Assembly (NCBI RefSeq): GCF_036227225.1 | Contig: NZ_CP109444.1 | Span: 9,591,501 to 9,655,500 of the forward strand | DNA: 64,000 bases | Source: Streptomyces sp. NBC_01478 | GTDB taxonomy: Bacteria > Actinomycetota > Actinomycetes > Streptomycetales > Streptomycetaceae | Direction of reading: 5' to 3' | Part shown: in pieces, positions 25,956 through 34,692 of the stretch | Numbering within the stretch: position 1 is the stretch's first letter | Layout of the letters: the number at the start of each line of letters is the position of its first letter | Translations under genes and position numbers: made by a program | The notes under the pieces: generated by a model | The model's input: only the letters and a program-made list of their open reading frames with translations | Told to the model about the DNA's origin: nothing | Database searches by the model: none

Positions 25956-26978
25956 GTGGCCCCTGTGGCCCCGCACGGGACGCGCCGCAGTCTGTCGGCC
26001 CTGTTCACCGTCGCCCTCGCGCTCGTCCTGCTGGCCGTGCCCGCCTGTGTACCCGGCGTCGAGCCCCCGCCCCCGCCCGGGCGAGCGGCCACCGCACATC
26101 AGCCCGAACCGCCGACGGCCTACGGCGCCTACGTCGGCTACGGTGCCGACGCCGTGCGGCGGGTCGCCGGGTTCGGCGCCTGGCTGGGGCGGCCCGAACC
26201 CCGGGTCGGGCACGCGTATCTGCCCGGCGACAACTGGAGCGGCATCGAGGGCGCCGCCGCCGACCTCGCCCTGTGGGCCGACTGGCGTCGCGATGAGCAG
26301 GACCGTCTGCTCGTCCTCAACGTCCCGATGCTGGACCGCAACGAGGGCCATCTGCCCGACTCGGTGGTCCGCGCCGAACTGGGAGAGGGGGCCGGCGGAC
26401 GCTACGACGACCACTTCCGCGTCCTCGCCCAAAGGCTGGTCCGACTCGGCGTCCCCGACACCGAGATCGTCCTCGGCTGGGAGATGAACGGCACCACCTA
26501 CACCCACCGCTGCGCCCCCGCCCCCGAGTCCTGGAAGCGGTACTGGACGCGCATCGTCACCGCGATGCGATCCGTCCCCGGGCAGCGCTTCCGCTTCGAC
26601 TTCACTCCCAACCGAGGCCGCGACGCGATCCCCTGGACCGACTGCTACCCCGGCGACCGCTACGTCGACGTCATCGGCATGGACGCCTACGACGCTCCCC
26701 GCGGCCTGGCCTTCGACGATCAACTGACCGAGCCCTACGGGCTGTTGGCACAGGCCGACTTCGCCCGCGCCCACGGCAAGCCCATCGCCTACCCCGAGTG
26801 GGGCCTGTTCGAGAACGGCGACAACCCGACCTACATGCGCGGCATGCTCACCTGGATGGCCGGCCGACACCCGCTGTACCAGACCATCAGCGACTACTGC
26901 CCCCACGGTGTCTGGCGCTGCCGGGCCAACCCCAAGTCCTCGGCGGTATACAGAGCCTTGACGGACCATCAGCCGTGA
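25956..26978 (+). CDS. Secreted GH26-like glycoside hydrolase (beta-mannanase type)
   Basis: 340 residues from GTG 25956, preceded by AAGGAGAG. A signal segment ends VPACVPG; the Cys could be lipidated, though Pro at -2 is unusual for a lipobox. A Pro-rich linker follows. The catalytic domain shows GAYVGYGADAV near its start, WSGIEG, the acid/base Glu in VLGWEMNGT about residue 180, and the nucleophile Glu in YPEWGLFENG about residue 283. This matches the GH26-like fold family, retaining endo-enzymes on mannan and related chains; exact specificity is uncertain. The gene ends at a strong bidirectional hairpin shared with the GH53 gene. Confidence 0.8.
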   Translation: MAPVAPHGTRRSLSALFTVALALVLLAVPACVPGVEPPPPPGRAATAHQPEPPTAYGAYVGYGADAVRRVAGFGAWLGRPEPRVGHAYLPGDNWSGIEGAAADLALWADWRRDEQDRLLVLNVPMLDRNEGHLPDSVVRAELGEGAGGRYDDHFRVLAQRLVRLGVPDTEIVLGWEMNGTTYTHRCAPAPESWKRYWTRIVTAMRSVPGQRFRFDFTPNRGRDAIPWTDCYPGDRYVDVIGMDAYDAPRGLAFDDQLTEPYGLLAQADFARAHGKPIAYPEWGLFENGDNPTYMRGMLTWMAGRHPLYQTISDYCPHGVWRCRANPKSSAVYRALTDHQP

Positions 26979-26989
26979 GCACGGAGAAC

Positions 26990-27017
26990 GGCACCGCCCG
27001 GGGAAGCGGGCGGTGCC
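26990..27017. terminator. Bidirectional hairpin between GH26-like and GH53 genes
   Basis: GGCACCGCCCG (26990-27000) pairs perfectly with CGGGCGGTGCC (27007-27017) around a 6-nt loop, between two convergent genes. Confidence 0.75.
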
Positions 27018-27041
27018 GTCCGTGGCCGTAGAACTACCTTC

Positions 27042-28154
27042 CTACGGCGTCCACTTCACGTTCGGGTTCACCTGTCCGGTCCAGTTGAAGATCGCCATGT
27101 TGTCCCAACCGTCCCCGCTGCCCGAGATGTTGGCCGGGTCCCAGCCGTTGCCCGTGACCGCGTACCAGGTCGGCTCCCAGTAGAAGACCCCGATCGCGCC
27201 CGCGCTGCGCGCCGTGTTCTGCACGGCGGTGAACTCCGCCCCCTGGCCCGCCCAGGTGAGCGGATAGCCCGAGCACCCCGACGTCACCGAGTTCGCCGTA
27301 CCGTCCGCGTCGGACGAGGTGAACGGATAGGCCGTCTCCGCGATGATGACGTCCTTGCCGTAGCGCGACTTCATGTCCGAGACGACGCTGCCCATGTTGG
27401 CCAGCGTGCCGTGCCACATGCAGTAGTAACTCAGCCCGGTGATGTCCCAGTTGACGCCCTGCGCCTTGATGCCGTCGTAGAACCAGCGGGCGTTGGAGTC
27501 GCTGTCCGCGTCGGCCGTGTGGATGATCACCTGGGTGGAACTGTTGCACGCCTTGGTCGCGTTGTAGCCCGACTTCAGCAGCAGACCGAGATTGGTGAAA
27601 CTGTTGTTGACGACCTTGCCGTCGTCCCACAGCATGCCGACGTTGATCTCGTTGCCGATCTGCACGCTGTCCGGCGTGGTGCCCTGGGACTTGAGGCTGT
27701 TGCAGACGTCGTAGGTGTAGTTGTAGACGTCGGTCTGCAGCGCGCTGATGCCGTGGCTCGACCAGGCCGCGGGCTTGTACTGCTTGCCCGGGTCGGCCCA
27801 GGTGTCCGAGTAGTGGAAGTCGATCAGCAGCTTGAGGCCCTTGGCCTTGACCTGCTTCGCGTAGGCCAGCACCTTCGCCTTGTTGTTGTAGCCGCTGGCG
27901 GGGTTGTTCCAGATCCGCAGGCGGACGTAGTTGACGCCGGCGCCCTTGAGGATGTCGAGCGGGTCCTTGGCGGTCCCGCTGGAGTCGTAGTACTTGGCGC
28001 CGAGGTCGATGGCGCGCTGCGCGGACGAGACGTCGGCGCCGAGCATGGTGAGCGAGTTCGCGGCGGCGGCGTCGGTGGGGGTGAGCATCGCCGCCGGCAG
28101 GGCGACTGCGGCCAGCAGCAAGGCGGCCTTCACTATGCGGCCCGGGATTTTCAC
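27042..28154 (-). CDS. Secreted GH53 endo-beta-1,4-galactanase
   Basis: 370 residues from ATG 28154. Signal peptide 1 to about 32 (basic start, ALLLAAVALPAAM, ending DAAAA). The GH53 domain starts with MLGADVSSAQ, then VNYVRLRIWNNP, LLIDFHYSDTWADPGKQ, the acid/base Glu in QIGNEINVGMLW about residue 170 and the nucleophile in VIIAETAYPF about residue 273. These enzymes cut beta-1,4-galactan side chains of pectin. Family length is usual. The promoter carries two LacI-type operators, so induction by galacto-oligosaccharides is expected. It is convergent with the GH26-like gene. Confidence 0.95.
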   Translation of the reverse strand: MKIPGRIVKAALLLAAVALPAAMLTPTDAAAANSLTMLGADVSSAQRAIDLGAKYYDSSGTAKDPLDILKGAGVNYVRLRIWNNPASGYNNKAKVLAYAKQVKAKGLKLLIDFHYSDTWADPGKQYKPAAWSSHGISALQTDVYNYTYDVCNSLKSQGTTPDSVQIGNEINVGMLWDDGKVVNNSFTNLGLLLKSGYNATKACNSSTQVIIHTADADSDSNARWFYDGIKAQGVNWDITGLSYYCMWHGTLANMGSVVSDMKSRYGKDVIIAETAYPFTSSDADGTANSVTSGCSGYPLTWAGQGAEFTAVQNTARSAGAIGVFYWEPTWYAVTGNGWDPANISGSGDGWDNMAIFNWTGQVNPNVKWTP

Positions 28155-28205
28155 GGGGTACCCGACCTCCTTGGGTCGACTGACATGCGCATGCGGGTTT
28201 GGTTC

Positions 28206-28219
28206 TGAGAACGTTCACA
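28206..28219. promoter_or_regulatory. LacI-type operator TGAGAACGTTCACA at the GH53 promoter
   Basis: Near-palindrome with central CG, of the kind bound by galactan-responsive LacI repressors. It overlaps the -10 box of the GH53 promoter and so would block it when occupied. No LacI gene is adjacent, so the regulator must be encoded elsewhere. Confidence 0.65.
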
Positions 28220-28245
28220 GTAGGAGAGGTAACAGGCGCTGTAAA
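28217..28245 (-). promoter_or_regulatory. Promoter of the GH53 galactanase gene
   Basis: On the minus strand, TTTACA (28245-28240) and TACTGT (28222-28217) are separated by exactly 17 bp, about 60 bp before the start codon. Confidence 0.65.
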
Positions 28246-28302
28246 TATGTGTGTCGGTTGTATTTCATGCAGTTGGTAGGCGCGTCTCTCGCGTGAAGGG
28301 AG

Positions 28303-28316
28303 TGGGAACGTACACA
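28303..28316. promoter_or_regulatory. Second LacI-type operator TGGGAACGTACACA
   Basis: Shares ten of fourteen or more positions with the site at 28206 and lies 97 bp away, a spacing that would permit looping between two bound dimers. Confidence 0.5.
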
Positions 28317-28346
28317 ACGCATGTCCACAACGCGCAGCACGCAGTG

Positions 28347-28358
28347 GTACCGCGGTAC
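28347..28358. promoter_or_regulatory. Palindrome GTACCGCGGTAC upstream of the ABC exporter genes
   Basis: A perfect 12-bp palindrome 116 bp before the ATPase gene. It could bind a regulator of the exporter, perhaps the NarL-type response regulator encoded downstream. Position only; no direct evidence. The rest of the 320-bp spacer 28155-28473 holds the GH53 promoter elements. Confidence 0.35.
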
Positions 28359-28473
28359 TACGCCCGCCCCCGCAACGGCCCCTCGGTACGACGGGTCCGA
28401 GCCCCGCCGGCTCCTAGCGTTGCCGGTGGGAAAGCCCAGTGGGGGCGGTGGCACGTGAGCGTGAGGGAAACCG

Positions 28474-29409
28474 ATGATCGAGGCACATCAACTGACGAAG
28501 CGGTACGGGGAGAAGACGGCGGTCGACCGGCTGGACTTCGTCGTCCGCCCCGGCACGGTCACCGGCTTCCTGGGCCCCAACGGCGCCGGGAAGTCCACCA
28601 CGATGCGCATGATCGTCGGCCTGGACGCGCCCACCAGCGGCACCGTCACGGTCAACGGCAAGCCCTACGCCGCCCACAGTGCACCGCTCCAAGAGGTTGG
28701 CGCGCTCCTTGAGGCCAAGTCGATCCATCCGGGGCGCTCCGCGTTCGACCACCTGATGGCGCAGGCCCACACGCACGGCATCCCGCGCCGCCGGGTCGAC
28801 GAGGTCATCGAACTGACCGGGCTGCAGAGCGTGGCCAAGAAGCGGGCCGGAGCCTTCTCCCTCGGCATGGGCCAACGGCTCGGCATCGCCGCCGCGTTGC
28901 TCGGCGACCCGGCGACCGTCATGCTCGACGAACCCGTCAACGGCCTCGATCCCGAAGGCGTGTTGTGGATCCGCAACCTGCTGACCGGGCTCGCCGCGGA
29001 CGGCCGTACCGTCTTCGTCTCCTCGCACCTGATGAGTGAAATGGCCCTGGTCGCCGACCACTTGATCGTCGTCGGACGGGGACGGCTGCTGGCCGACACC
29101 ACCGTTCAGGACCTGGTCCGGCACGCGGGCGGCGACACCGTCACCGTGGCCTCCGAGCAGCCGGCCAAGCTGCGCGAGGTCCTCGCCGGTCCCGGTGTCG
29201 AGATCAGCGGCGAGGTCGGCTCCGAGGAACTGCACGTCACCGGGGTGAGCGCGCGGGACATCGGCCGCAAGGCCGCCGAGCACGGCATCCCGCTCTTCGA
29301 ACTCAGCGCGCGGACCGTCTCGTTGGAGCAGGCGTTCATGGACCTGACCCGGGACGCCGTCGAGTACCACGGCTCCACCACCGTCGAGACCGCAGGGAGG
29401 GCCGCGTGA
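28474..29409 (+). CDS. ABC transporter ATP-binding protein (exporter/drug-resistance type)
   Basis: 311 residues from ATG 28474 after GAGGGA. Walker A GPNGAGKS, Q-loop near EVGALLEAKS, signature FSLGMGQR (a variant of LSGGQ common in bacitracin/antibiotic exporters), Walker B VMLDEP and the H-loop in SSHLMSEM. An additional C-terminal domain of about 90 residues follows the nucleotide-binding fold. It overlaps the permease gene by 4 bp (GTGA), so the two are translationally coupled and form an exporter. A sensor kinase and response regulator follow, an arrangement seen in envelope-stress or antimicrobial-peptide resistance modules. Confidence 0.93.
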   Translation: MIEAHQLTKRYGEKTAVDRLDFVVRPGTVTGFLGPNGAGKSTTMRMIVGLDAPTSGTVTVNGKPYAAHSAPLQEVGALLEAKSIHPGRSAFDHLMAQAHTHGIPRRRVDEVIELTGLQSVAKKRAGAFSLGMGQRLGIAAALLGDPATVMLDEPVNGLDPEGVLWIRNLLTGLAADGRTVFVSSHLMSEMALVADHLIVVGRGRLLADTTVQDLVRHAGGDTVTVASEQPAKLREVLAGPGVEISGEVGSEELHVTGVSARDIGRKAAEHGIPLFELSARTVSLEQAFMDLTRDAVEYHGSTTVETAGRAA

Positions 29410-30251
29410 GCACCGTCACCGCGACCGACAGCGCCGCACCCGCGGCCGTACGACAGGCCCGTCCGCCGTACAAGGTCACCGGGCGCCGGGTGCTGCGCTC
29501 GGAGTGGGCCAAACTGTGGTCCCTGCGCTCCACCTGGATCACCCTGGGCCTGGGCCTGCTGTTCCTGATCGCGTTCGGCCTGATCGCCGCCGCGCACTAC
29601 AAGTCCTCCTACGACGGCGGGCACTTGAGGCCCGACGACGCCGACTCCACCGCGCTCGACATCTCCCTGTTCGGTACGAACTTCGCGCAGCTCGCGCTCG
29701 GTGTGCTGGGCGTCCTGGTCACCGCCGGCGAGTACTCCACCGGCATGATCCGCTCCACGCTGGCCGCCGTACCGCGCCGCCTGCCCGTGCTGTGGTCCAA
29801 GGCCCTCGTGTTCGGCGTGGTCGCGCTCGGCGTCGCACTTGTCGGGGTGTTCGTCGCGTTCCCGATCGTCGGCGGCATCGTCTCCGGCACCCCGGCCGCT
29901 CTCACGTTCTCCCACTCCGGAGTCGTCCGCAGCCTGCTCGGCGCCGGTCTCTACCTCGGCCTGGTCGGCGTGATCGGCACCGCGCTGGGCGCGCTGCTGC
30001 GCTCGGTCGCCGGGGGCATCTCGGTCCTGGTCGCCACGTTCATGCTGGTGCCGGGCCTGATCTCGCTGCTGCCCAGCTCCTGGCAGGACGACATCAGCCC
30101 CTATCTGCCGAGCAACGCGGGCCAGGCGATGTTCGCGCTGACCCATGACTCGACGACCCTCTCGCCCGGCGCCGGACTCCTGGTCTTCCTCGGCTGGACG
30201 GCGCTCGCGCTGGCCGGGGCGGCCTACCGGCTGGTGCGGACGGACGCCTGA
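29406..30251 (+). CDS. ABC transporter permease (exporter type)
   Basis: 281 residues from GTG 29406. Six hydrophobic segments are visible, starting with STWITLGLGLLFLIAFGLIA after a cytoplasmic N-terminus, then FAQLALGVLGVLVTAGEYSTGMIRSTL, ALVFGVVALGVALVGVFVAFPIV, LLGAGLYLGLVGVIGTALGALL, GISVLVATFMLVPGLISLLP and a last one near residue 262. GEYSTGMIRST is a conserved cytoplasmic coupling motif of ABC-2 type permeases. It forms the membrane part for the preceding ATPase. A 14-bp-stem hairpin follows the gene. Confidence 0.9.
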   Translation: MSTVTATDSAAPAAVRQARPPYKVTGRRVLRSEWAKLWSLRSTWITLGLGLLFLIAFGLIAAAHYKSSYDGGHLRPDDADSTALDISLFGTNFAQLALGVLGVLVTAGEYSTGMIRSTLAAVPRRLPVLWSKALVFGVVALGVALVGVFVAFPIVGGIVSGTPAALTFSHSGVVRSLLGAGLYLGLVGVIGTALGALLRSVAGGISVLVATFMLVPGLISLLPSSWQDDISPYLPSNAGQAMFALTHDSTTLSPGAGLLVFLGWTALALAGAAYRLVRTDA

Positions 30252-30255
30252 GACC

Positions 30256-30303
30256 TGTGGGGCCGGGTGTCCCGCGCCCGGACATCTCGCACCCGGCCCC
30301 ACA
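30256..30303 (+). terminator. Hairpin after the ABC permease gene
   Basis: TGTGGGGCCGGGTG (30256-30269) pairs perfectly with CACCCGGCCCCACA (30290-30303) across a 20-nt loop. It may terminate or attenuate transcription into the sensor-kinase gene. Confidence 0.65.
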
Positions 30304-30343
30304 ATGAACAGGTGACCTCCATGAACCCGGACCAGTGACACCG

Positions 30344-31660
30344 ATGAGCCTCGACGACCCCGCCCACGTGCTGTTCGCGGAGACGGACCTCCCGTGGAGT
30401 CACCCCGTGGCCGGCGGGCTGTCCCGGTTCGGCCGGCGGATCAAGCAGGGCGACCGGAGACGCCCGTGGGTGCTGGACACCGCCCTGACCGTCCTGATCG
30501 CGCTGATGTTCTGTCTGCCGGACATGCTGGACGACGACGACGGCCGACGGCGCGGCTTCGACAACAGCTTCATCCATCTGCCCTGGCCGGCGACCGTCGC
30601 CCTGCAGCTAGGCCTGGTGCTGCCCCTGCTGTGGCGGCGCCGCAGACCGACCCTGGCCTTCGCGCTGATCGCCGCGGTGTTCTTCGTCCAGGCGGGTCTC
30701 GGGGTCTGGCTGCGCGCCGACGTCGCCCTGCTGATCTCCCTCTACAGCCTGGTCCTGCACGGCCAGTTGCGCAGGCTGCCCGCCGCCTGCGCGGTCACCC
30801 TCGCCGCCCTGGGGCTGTTCGCGCTGCGGCTGCCGTCCCAAGTGCCGGTCCTGGACGCGCTGTTCGTGCTGTTCAGCACCATCACCGCGGCCGTCGCGCT
30901 CGGCTTCGTCGTCCGCATCCGGCGCGCCCAGCTCGCCGTCCTGCGCGACCGCGCGGCCAGGCTGGAGGTCGAGCGCGACCAGCGCAGCAAGCTGGCCGCC
31001 GCCGCCGAACGCACCCGCGTGGCACGGGAGATGCACGACATCATCGGCCACAACCTCTCCGTCATCATCACCCTCGCCGACGGCGGCGCCTACGCCACCG
31101 ACCTCGCCCCCGAGCGCGGCAAGCAGGCCCTGCTCCTCATCGGCGACACCGGCCGCCAGGCGCTCGGTGAACTGCGCCGCATGCTGGGCGTGTTGAGGGT
31201 GCAGACCGCCACACCCGACGCCCCGGAACTCAGCCCGCAGCCCGGCATCGCCGACCTCGACGCCCTGTGCGCCCGGATCCGCGCGGCCGGTCCCCAGGTC
31301 GTCTACCGCACCGGCGGCGACCCGGCCGCCCTGGACCGCGGGGTCCAGCTCACCGTGTACCGCATCGTGCAGGAGGCCCTCACCAACGCCCTCAAGCACG
31401 CGGGTCACGACACCCGCGTCGAACTGGCGGTGAACGTCGAGGACGCACGGGTGCGCATCGACTGCCACGACACCGGCCCGGCCGGTACCGCCACCGGACC
31501 CGCACCGAGCCACGACGAAGGACACGGACTCGCCGGCATGAGAGAACGCGCGGCCCTCTACCACGGCACCGTCACCGCGGGACCCGCCCCCGGCGGCGGC
31601 TGGACGGTACGGGCCACCCTCGACCTGACCCCGCTCGACGCGATCGGGGGAGCGGCGTGA
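30344..31660 (+). CDS. NarL-type two-component sensor histidine kinase
   Basis: About 438 residues. An N-terminal cytoplasmic tail is followed by four to five membrane segments (about 45-180), then a coiled-coil stretch and the HisKA_3 dimerisation domain with the phospho-accepting His in [12 protein letters not shown] about residue 231. The HATPase domain has [12 protein letters not shown] and [16 protein letters not shown]. The extracellular part is small, so it probably senses a membrane-associated signal, as LiaS or DesK types do. Its stop overlaps the response regulator start by 4 bp. The neighbouring ABC exporter is the likely regulon. Start could also be GTG 30335. Confidence 0.92.
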   Translation: MSLDDPAHVLFAETDLPWSHPVAGGLSRFGRRIKQGDRRRPWVLDTALTVLIALMFCLPDMLDDDDGRRRGFDNSFIHLPWPATVALQLGLVLPLLWRRRRPTLAFALIAAVFFVQAGLGVWLRADVALLISLYSLVLHGQLRRLPAACAVTLAALGLFALRLPSQVPVLDALFVLFSTITAAVALGFVVRIRRAQLAVLRDRAARLEVERDQRSKLAAAAERTRVAREMHDIIGHNLSVIITLADGGAYATDLAPERGKQALLLIGDTGRQALGELRRMLGVLRVQTATPDAPELSPQPGIADLDALCARIRAAGPQVVYRTGGDPAALDRGVQLTVYRIVQEALTNALKHAGHDTRVELAVNVEDARVRIDCHDTGPAGTATGPAPSHDEGHGLAGMRERAALYHGTVTAGPAPGGGWTVRATLDLTPLDAIGGAA

Positions 31661-32349
31661 CGACCGTGCTCATCGTGGACGACCAGCCCCTCCAACGCCT
31701 GGGTTTCCGCATGCTGTTGGAGGCCAACCCCGACACCGAGGTGGTCGGCGAGGCCGGGCACGGCGGCGAGGCGGTGCGGATGGCGGCCGAACTGCGTCCC
31801 GACGTGATCCTGATGGACGTACGGATGCCCGGCATGGACGGCATCGAGGCCACCCGCCGGGTCGTCGCGGCCGGCGACCGCTCCCGCGTCCTCATCCTGA
31901 CCACCTTCGACCTCGACGAGTACGCCCACGAGGCGCTGCGCGCGGGAGCCAGCGGCTTCCTCCTCAAGGACGCCCACCCCGAGGAACTCCTCGCCGGCAT
32001 CCGCGCGGTGGCCTCCGGTGACGCGGTCATCGCCCCCGCGCTCACCCGCCGCCTGCTGGACGCCTACGCCCAGCACCTGCCGAAACACTCACCGGAAGGC
32101 CCCGAGGCGGTGCCCGCGACGGACGACCCCCGCATCCGCTCCCTCACCGAACGCGAACGCGAGATCCTCGTCGCCATGGGCAGGGGCTGGACCAACGGCG
32201 AGATCGCCGAGCGCCTCTTCCTCTCCGAGTCCACGGTGAAGACCCACGTCGGCCGCGTCCTGGCGAAGGTCGGCGCCCGCGACCGCATCCAGGCCGTCAT
32301 CCTCGCCTACGACCTCGGCCTGGCGCGCCCCAACGCCCCCGAGCAGTAG
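31657..32349 (+). CDS. NarL/LuxR-type response regulator
   Basis: 230 residues from GTG 31657, overlapping the kinase gene by 4 bp. The receiver domain has the acidic pair IVDDQ, the phospho-acceptor Asp54 in [11 protein letters not shown], Thr in ILTTFD and Lys in FLLKDA. After a linker, the LuxR helix-turn-helix reads [20 protein letters not shown] with [16 protein letters not shown]. It is the partner of the preceding kinase and likely controls the upstream ABC exporter genes. Confidence 0.95.
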   Translation: MTTVLIVDDQPLQRLGFRMLLEANPDTEVVGEAGHGGEAVRMAAELRPDVILMDVRMPGMDGIEATRRVVAAGDRSRVLILTTFDLDEYAHEALRAGASGFLLKDAHPEELLAGIRAVASGDAVIAPALTRRLLDAYAQHLPKHSPEGPEAVPATDDPRIRSLTEREREILVAMGRGWTNGEIAERLFLSESTVKTHVGRVLAKVGARDRIQAVILAYDLGLARPNAPEQ

Positions 32350-32454
32350 CCCAGTTGGGCAGCCCGTTCGTGAAAGCTTAGGTTGCGCGGTCCGCACGCA
32401 CAGCTTCGTACGCGCTGTGGACGCTGCGGCCCATCGGGGCAACTGTTGCTGTCC

Positions 32455-33624
32455 ATGGTCGATGTCAAAGGGGCTGTGTCCCGCAGAACGATCGTGTCCG
32501 CCATGGCGGCCACCGTGCCGCTGGCACTCGGAACGCCGAGCGCCAAAGCCACGCCACAGGTGAGACCCGACCTTCTCTACGTCGGCACCTGGAACGGCGG
32601 GCAGGTCCACGGCGTCCGGTTCGACCCCGTCCAGGGAGCCCTGACGTCCATCGGGCCGGTGGCGCAGGTGAGTTCGGGCTGGGTGACGGCGCATCCGGAC
32701 CGCCCGGTGCTCTATGTCGGAAGCCAGTTGAACGGCGGAATCGTCACCGTCCTCGCCGTGGACCGCACGACCGGCGCGCTGACGCAGACCGGTCAGGTGA
32801 GCACGGACGGCGGAGACACGGCAGGCGGCGGCCTGTCCCATCTCCGCGTGGACCGGTCCTCGGACACGCTGCTGGTCGCCAACTTCGAGGCAGGGCTGGC
32901 CATTTCCCTCCCCATCCACCGGGACGGCTCCCTCGGCGCACCGGTGTCGGTCGTGGCCGACACCGGATCGGGGCCCAGCCCGAGGCAACTGGGCCCGCAC
33001 CCGCACGAGATCGTCGTGGCACCGGGCCGCCGCCACGCCCTGGTCGCGGACTTCGGCGCCGACCGCGTCTTCGTCTACGGCTTCGACGGTACGACCGGTG
33101 CGCTGTCCCCGGGCGCGGGAGGACCCGGCGCCTACGCCACCGACGCCGGCGCGGGCCCGAGACGGCTCGTCTTCCACCCCGACGGGCGGAAGGCGTATCT
33201 GCTGACCGAACTGACGGCGGAGCTCCAACTCCTCGACTGGGACGGCAGATCAGGTGAGTTGACGTACCGTCAGGGCCTCGCGATCGACTCGCCCGACTTC
33301 ACCGGCACCAAGAGCGGCGCCGAACTGGCCATCAGCCGCGACGGCCGCTTCGTCTACGCGTCGAGCCGCGGCGAGAACACCCTGGTCGTGTACGGGATCG
33401 AGCACCGGACCGGCCTGCTCACCCTCCTCCAGCGCATCCCCTGCGGGGGCTCGAAGCCCTGGAGTTTCACCGTGCACCCGAGCGGGCGCTGGCTGCTGGT
33501 CGCCAACGAGGCGAGCAGCACTGTCGACGTCTTCGCCGTGGACCCCCACTCCGGGCTGCTGACCGGCACCGGGCACTCCCTCGCGCTACCGAACCCCGAC
33601 TCCATCGCCTTCTGCGCGCACTGA
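32455..33624 (+). CDS. Secreted seven-bladed beta-propeller (lactonase/6-phosphogluconolactonase-like)
   Basis: 389 residues from ATG 32455; GTG 32476 is an alternative that would put SRRTIVS right at the start. SRRTIVSAMAATVPLALG looks like a twin-arginine signal, so the protein is probably folded in the cytoplasm and exported by Tat. The rest repeats a beta-propeller pattern of the YbhE/Lactonase_7 family: LLYVGTWN, HPDRPVLYVG, PHPHEIVVAPGRRHALVADFG, FHPDGRKAYLLTEL, SRDGRFVYASSRG and VHPSGRWLLVANE. Family members hydrolyse lactones or cis,cis-muconate cycles, but many secreted ones are unassigned. Confidence 0.85.
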   Translation: MVDVKGAVSRRTIVSAMAATVPLALGTPSAKATPQVRPDLLYVGTWNGGQVHGVRFDPVQGALTSIGPVAQVSSGWVTAHPDRPVLYVGSQLNGGIVTVLAVDRTTGALTQTGQVSTDGGDTAGGGLSHLRVDRSSDTLLVANFEAGLAISLPIHRDGSLGAPVSVVADTGSGPSPRQLGPHPHEIVVAPGRRHALVADFGADRVFVYGFDGTTGALSPGAGGPGAYATDAGAGPRRLVFHPDGRKAYLLTELTAELQLLDWDGRSGELTYRQGLAIDSPDFTGTKSGAELAISRDGRFVYASSRGENTLVVYGIEHRTGLLTLLQRIPCGGSKPWSFTVHPSGRWLLVANEASSTVDVFAVDPHSGLLTGTGHSLALPNPDSIAFCAH

Positions 33625-33641
33625 GGTCCCGCCGCACGTGA

Positions 33642-33652
33642 TTGTCCAACAA
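33642..33652. promoter_or_regulatory. FadR/GntR-type operator 1 (TTGTCCAACAA)
   Basis: Fits the TnGTnnnACnA pattern bound by FadR-subfamily GntR regulators and sits inside the 13-bp palindrome ATTGT-CCA-ACAAT. It lies 188 bp before the first gene of the catabolic operon, which itself encodes a FadR-type regulator. Confidence 0.6.
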
Positions 33653-33709
33653 TCATGTGCGGCAAGGATCTTGAATGCGAAGAGTCGGCACGTTCTTGCT
33701 GCACACTTC

Positions 33710-33738
33710 TTGCCGCCATGGGTCGCCGCTGTTACGTT
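33710..33738 (+). promoter_or_regulatory. Promoter of the catabolic/transport operon
   Basis: TTGCCG (33710-33715) and TACGTT (33733-33738) are 17 bp apart. Transcription would start near 33745, so operator 2 would overlap the start point. Confidence 0.55.
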
Positions 33739-33749
33739 CACTGCATCGC

Positions 33750-33760
33750 TTGTCGGACAA
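33750..33760. promoter_or_regulatory. FadR/GntR-type operator 2 (TTGTCGGACAA)
   Basis: Second match to TnGTnnnACnA, about 12 bp after the -10 box of the operon promoter, well placed for repression. Confidence 0.65.
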
Positions 33761-33829
33761 TCTGAGGCGAGCGCAGGTTCACCCCTCCCCAACCCAACCC
33801 CTACGTGTAGGCCGGGCAAGGAGACCGAG

Positions 33830-33840
33830 TTGTCGAACAA
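33830..33840. promoter_or_regulatory. FadR/GntR-type operator 3 (TTGTCGAACAA) at the start codon
   Basis: Third match to TnGTnnnACnA. It coincides with the TTG start and first codons of the ATPase gene. The three sites lie within 200 bp. Confidence 0.5.
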
Positions 33841-34636
33841 TCAGCGCGCACCCCATTCCGAAGCCCTCCGCTTCGACCACGTCACCCTGGAGTTCCCGGG
33901 AAGCCGACGGCCGGCCATCGAGGACGTGTCGTTCCAGGTCGAGCGCGGCAGGTTCGTCGCCGTGATCGGTCCCAGCGGCTGCGGCAAGAGCACGATCCTC
34001 AATCTGGCCGCGGGGCTGCTCGCCCCGACCCTGGGCCGGGTCCACTTCGACGGCGAGCCGGTGACCGGCGTCAACTCCGAGGCGGCGTACGTCACTCAGC
34101 AGGCCAACCTGCTGCCCTGGCTGAGCGTCCGGGCCAACATCGGACTCGCCCTGAAGTTCCGCAAGGTCCCCAAGGACGAGCGGGAGGAGCGCGTCGCCCA
34201 CTGGGTGAAGGTCGTCGGCCTCACCGGATTCGAGGACCACTACCCCCGCGAGCTCTCCGGCGGCATGCAGAAACGCTGCGCGATCGCCCGCGCTCTCATC
34301 TACAACCCCTCCATCGTGCTGATGGACGAGCCCTTCGGACCGCTGGACGCCATCACCCGGCTCAAACTCCAGCAGGACCTGCTCAATCTCTGGGAGGGGG
34401 AGCGCGGCGGCACGCTCGTCTTCGTGACGCACGACCTCAACGAGGCGATCTACCTCGCCGACGAGGTCATCGTGATGTCCGACGGCCCCGGCACGATCCG
34501 CCGGGTGCTGCCCGTCCCCTTCGAACGGCCGCGCAGCATCGGCTCCCTCGTCGAGTCGCGCGAGTTCTCCGAGCTCTACAACGACCTGTGGAGCCTGTTC
34601 AAGTCCCAGTTGCAGACCTCGGACGCGGGCGCGTAG
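33830..34636 (+). CDS. NitT/TauT-type ABC importer ATP-binding protein
   Basis: 268 residues from TTG 33830, five bases after AAGGAGA. Walker A GPSGCGKS, Q-loop YVTQQANLLPW, signature LSGGMQKR, Walker B SIVLMDEPFGPLD and H-loop FVTHDLNEA are all as in SsuB/TauB. It should power import of an organic anion together with the solute-binding protein (46154) and permease (47230), which are the last genes of the same 14-gene run. This split of one transporter around the catabolic genes marks the whole run as one uptake-and-degradation unit. The upstream region carries a promoter and three FadR-type sites. Confidence 0.93.
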   Translation: MSNNQRAPHSEALRFDHVTLEFPGSRRPAIEDVSFQVERGRFVAVIGPSGCGKSTILNLAAGLLAPTLGRVHFDGEPVTGVNSEAAYVTQQANLLPWLSVRANIGLALKFRKVPKDEREERVAHWVKVVGLTGFEDHYPRELSGGMQKRCAIARALIYNPSIVLMDEPFGPLDAITRLKLQQDLLNLWEGERGGTLVFVTHDLNEAIYLADEVIVMSDGPGTIRRVLPVPFERPRSIGSLVESREFSELYNDLWSLFKSQLQTSDAGA

Positions 34637-34692
34637 GAGCGCCCCGCCTGCCAACCTCCCAGCCGCCAAGCTGTCTTGAGAGGTGTCCAGCG

